A stretch of DNA of 5,442 bases from Nitrospirota bacterium (lineage in GTDB: Bacteria; Nitrospirota; Thermodesulfovibrionia; Thermodesulfovibrionales; JdFR-85), in assembly GCA_003232715.1 (NCBI GenBank), contig QIJG01000311.1, positions 1 through 5,442 of the forward strand, read 5' to 3'. The notes under the pieces are model-generated. The model ran no database searches and was not told the DNA's origin. It was given only the letters and a program-made list of their open reading frames with translations. Shown here piece by piece: positions 5,276-5,442 of this stretch. Numbering within the stretch: the first letter of the stretch is position 1; each line of letters starts with the position of its first letter. Both the position numbers and the translations under genes were made by a program.

Positions 5276-5315
5276 GCGCAGATTACACGGATTACACGGA
5301 TTTGCGCAGATTTTT
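5276..5315 (+). repeat. Duplicated GATTACACG element
   Basis: GATTACACG occurs twice in tandem (5281-5298), enclosed by GCGCAGATT on the left (5276-5284) and GCGCAGATTTTT on the right (5304-5315). It appears to be an expanded relative of the core of repeat B, perhaps produced by slippage. Confidence 0.6.
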
Positions 5316-5393
5316 CCGGGGAGATTGTAAGAGAGATTTCCTTTCTTTTGAGTACAACCTGAAGGACTATTTCTGGAGAATAAAGCAGATTAT

Positions 5394-5418
5394 ACTGGAT
5401 TAACAGGGTGGACAGGAT
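5394..5418 (+). repeat. Degenerate ACAGGAT repeat
   Basis: Three loosely matching halves (ACTGGAT, ACAGGGT, ACAGGAT) spaced 9-10 bases apart resemble the word at 5069-5084. No gene context beyond the window edge is visible. Confidence 0.4.
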
Positions 5419-5442
5419 AAAATTTTAAGGAATATTTTGAGA

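Larger units (their letters stand above)
4926..5442. other. Repeat-filled region without genes
   Basis: No credible gene lies here. The stretch is a patchwork of short repeats: tandem GGGGACAG words (4945-4972), repeat B (5001-5038), ACAGGATTTACAGGAT (5069-5084), the long repeat A (5180-5254), a duplicated GATTACACG element (5276-5315) and a second ACAGG-type word near the end (5394-5418). An ORF of 75 codons at 5135-5362 merely translates these repeats; the same repeat at 1132 is out of frame because of an indel, so a conserved product is not supported. Confidence 0.65.

Noticed and set aside
5001..5315. CRISPR-like array from the recurring GCAGATT words
   Set aside because: The spacing is irregular, the copies diverge, there are no similar-length spacers and no cas genes are present.
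5135..5362. 75-codon ORF in the right-hand spacer
   Set aside because: It is made of repeats A and B, has no domain or ribosome binding site of note, and the paralogous repeat at 1132 carries an indel that breaks the frame.

Overview
The window reads as an accessory, repeat-rich stretch of an AT-rich bacterial chromosome. It carries three toxin-antitoxin (TA) modules built around PIN or PIN-like proteins, interrupted between the second and third by a complete group II intron. The host cannot be named from this sequence. The dense TA content, GCAGATTACACAGATTT-type and ACAGGATTTACAGGAT-type intergenic repeats and a bacterial group II intron would fit a large-genome environmental bacterium (for example a planctomycete or deltaproteobacterium), but that is inference.

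Layout. 1-356: spacer with a good sigma70-like promoter (137-165) driving a 14-codon ORF of unknown meaning. 357-1065: module 1, on the + strand, an excisionase-type HTH antitoxin overlapped by ATGA with a VapC/PIN toxin that is frameshifted in its last third. 1066-1448: convergent spacer of repeats. 1449-2068: module 2, on the - strand, an AbrB-like antitoxin followed by an intact PIN toxin (GTGA overlap). 2069-2240: upstream region of module 2. 2241-4213: group II intron, GTGCG at its 5' end, a 440-residue reverse transcriptase/maturase without an HNH endonuclease domain, a recognisable domain V, and a domain VI that appears to carry about 100 extra structured bases. 4214-4309: promoter of module 3. 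4310-4925: module 3, a DUF433 antitoxin gene broken by a frameshift and overlapped by ATGA with an intact DUF5615 PIN-like toxin. 4926-5442: repeats.

How it works together. Each module has the expected antitoxin-first order with a 4-base overlap, implying translational coupling and autoregulation. Module 1 has lost its toxin and module 3 its antitoxin, each by the equivalent of one missing base, so only module 2 looks complete. The intron lies in the spacer between divergent modules 2 and 3 and breaks no recognisable gene. A 75-76 base direct repeat (1132-1207 and 5180-5254) brackets modules 2 and 3 and the intron. No clearly new defence or metabolic system is evident; the most unusual items are the enlarged intron domain VI, the bracketing repeat, and the broken TA genes.
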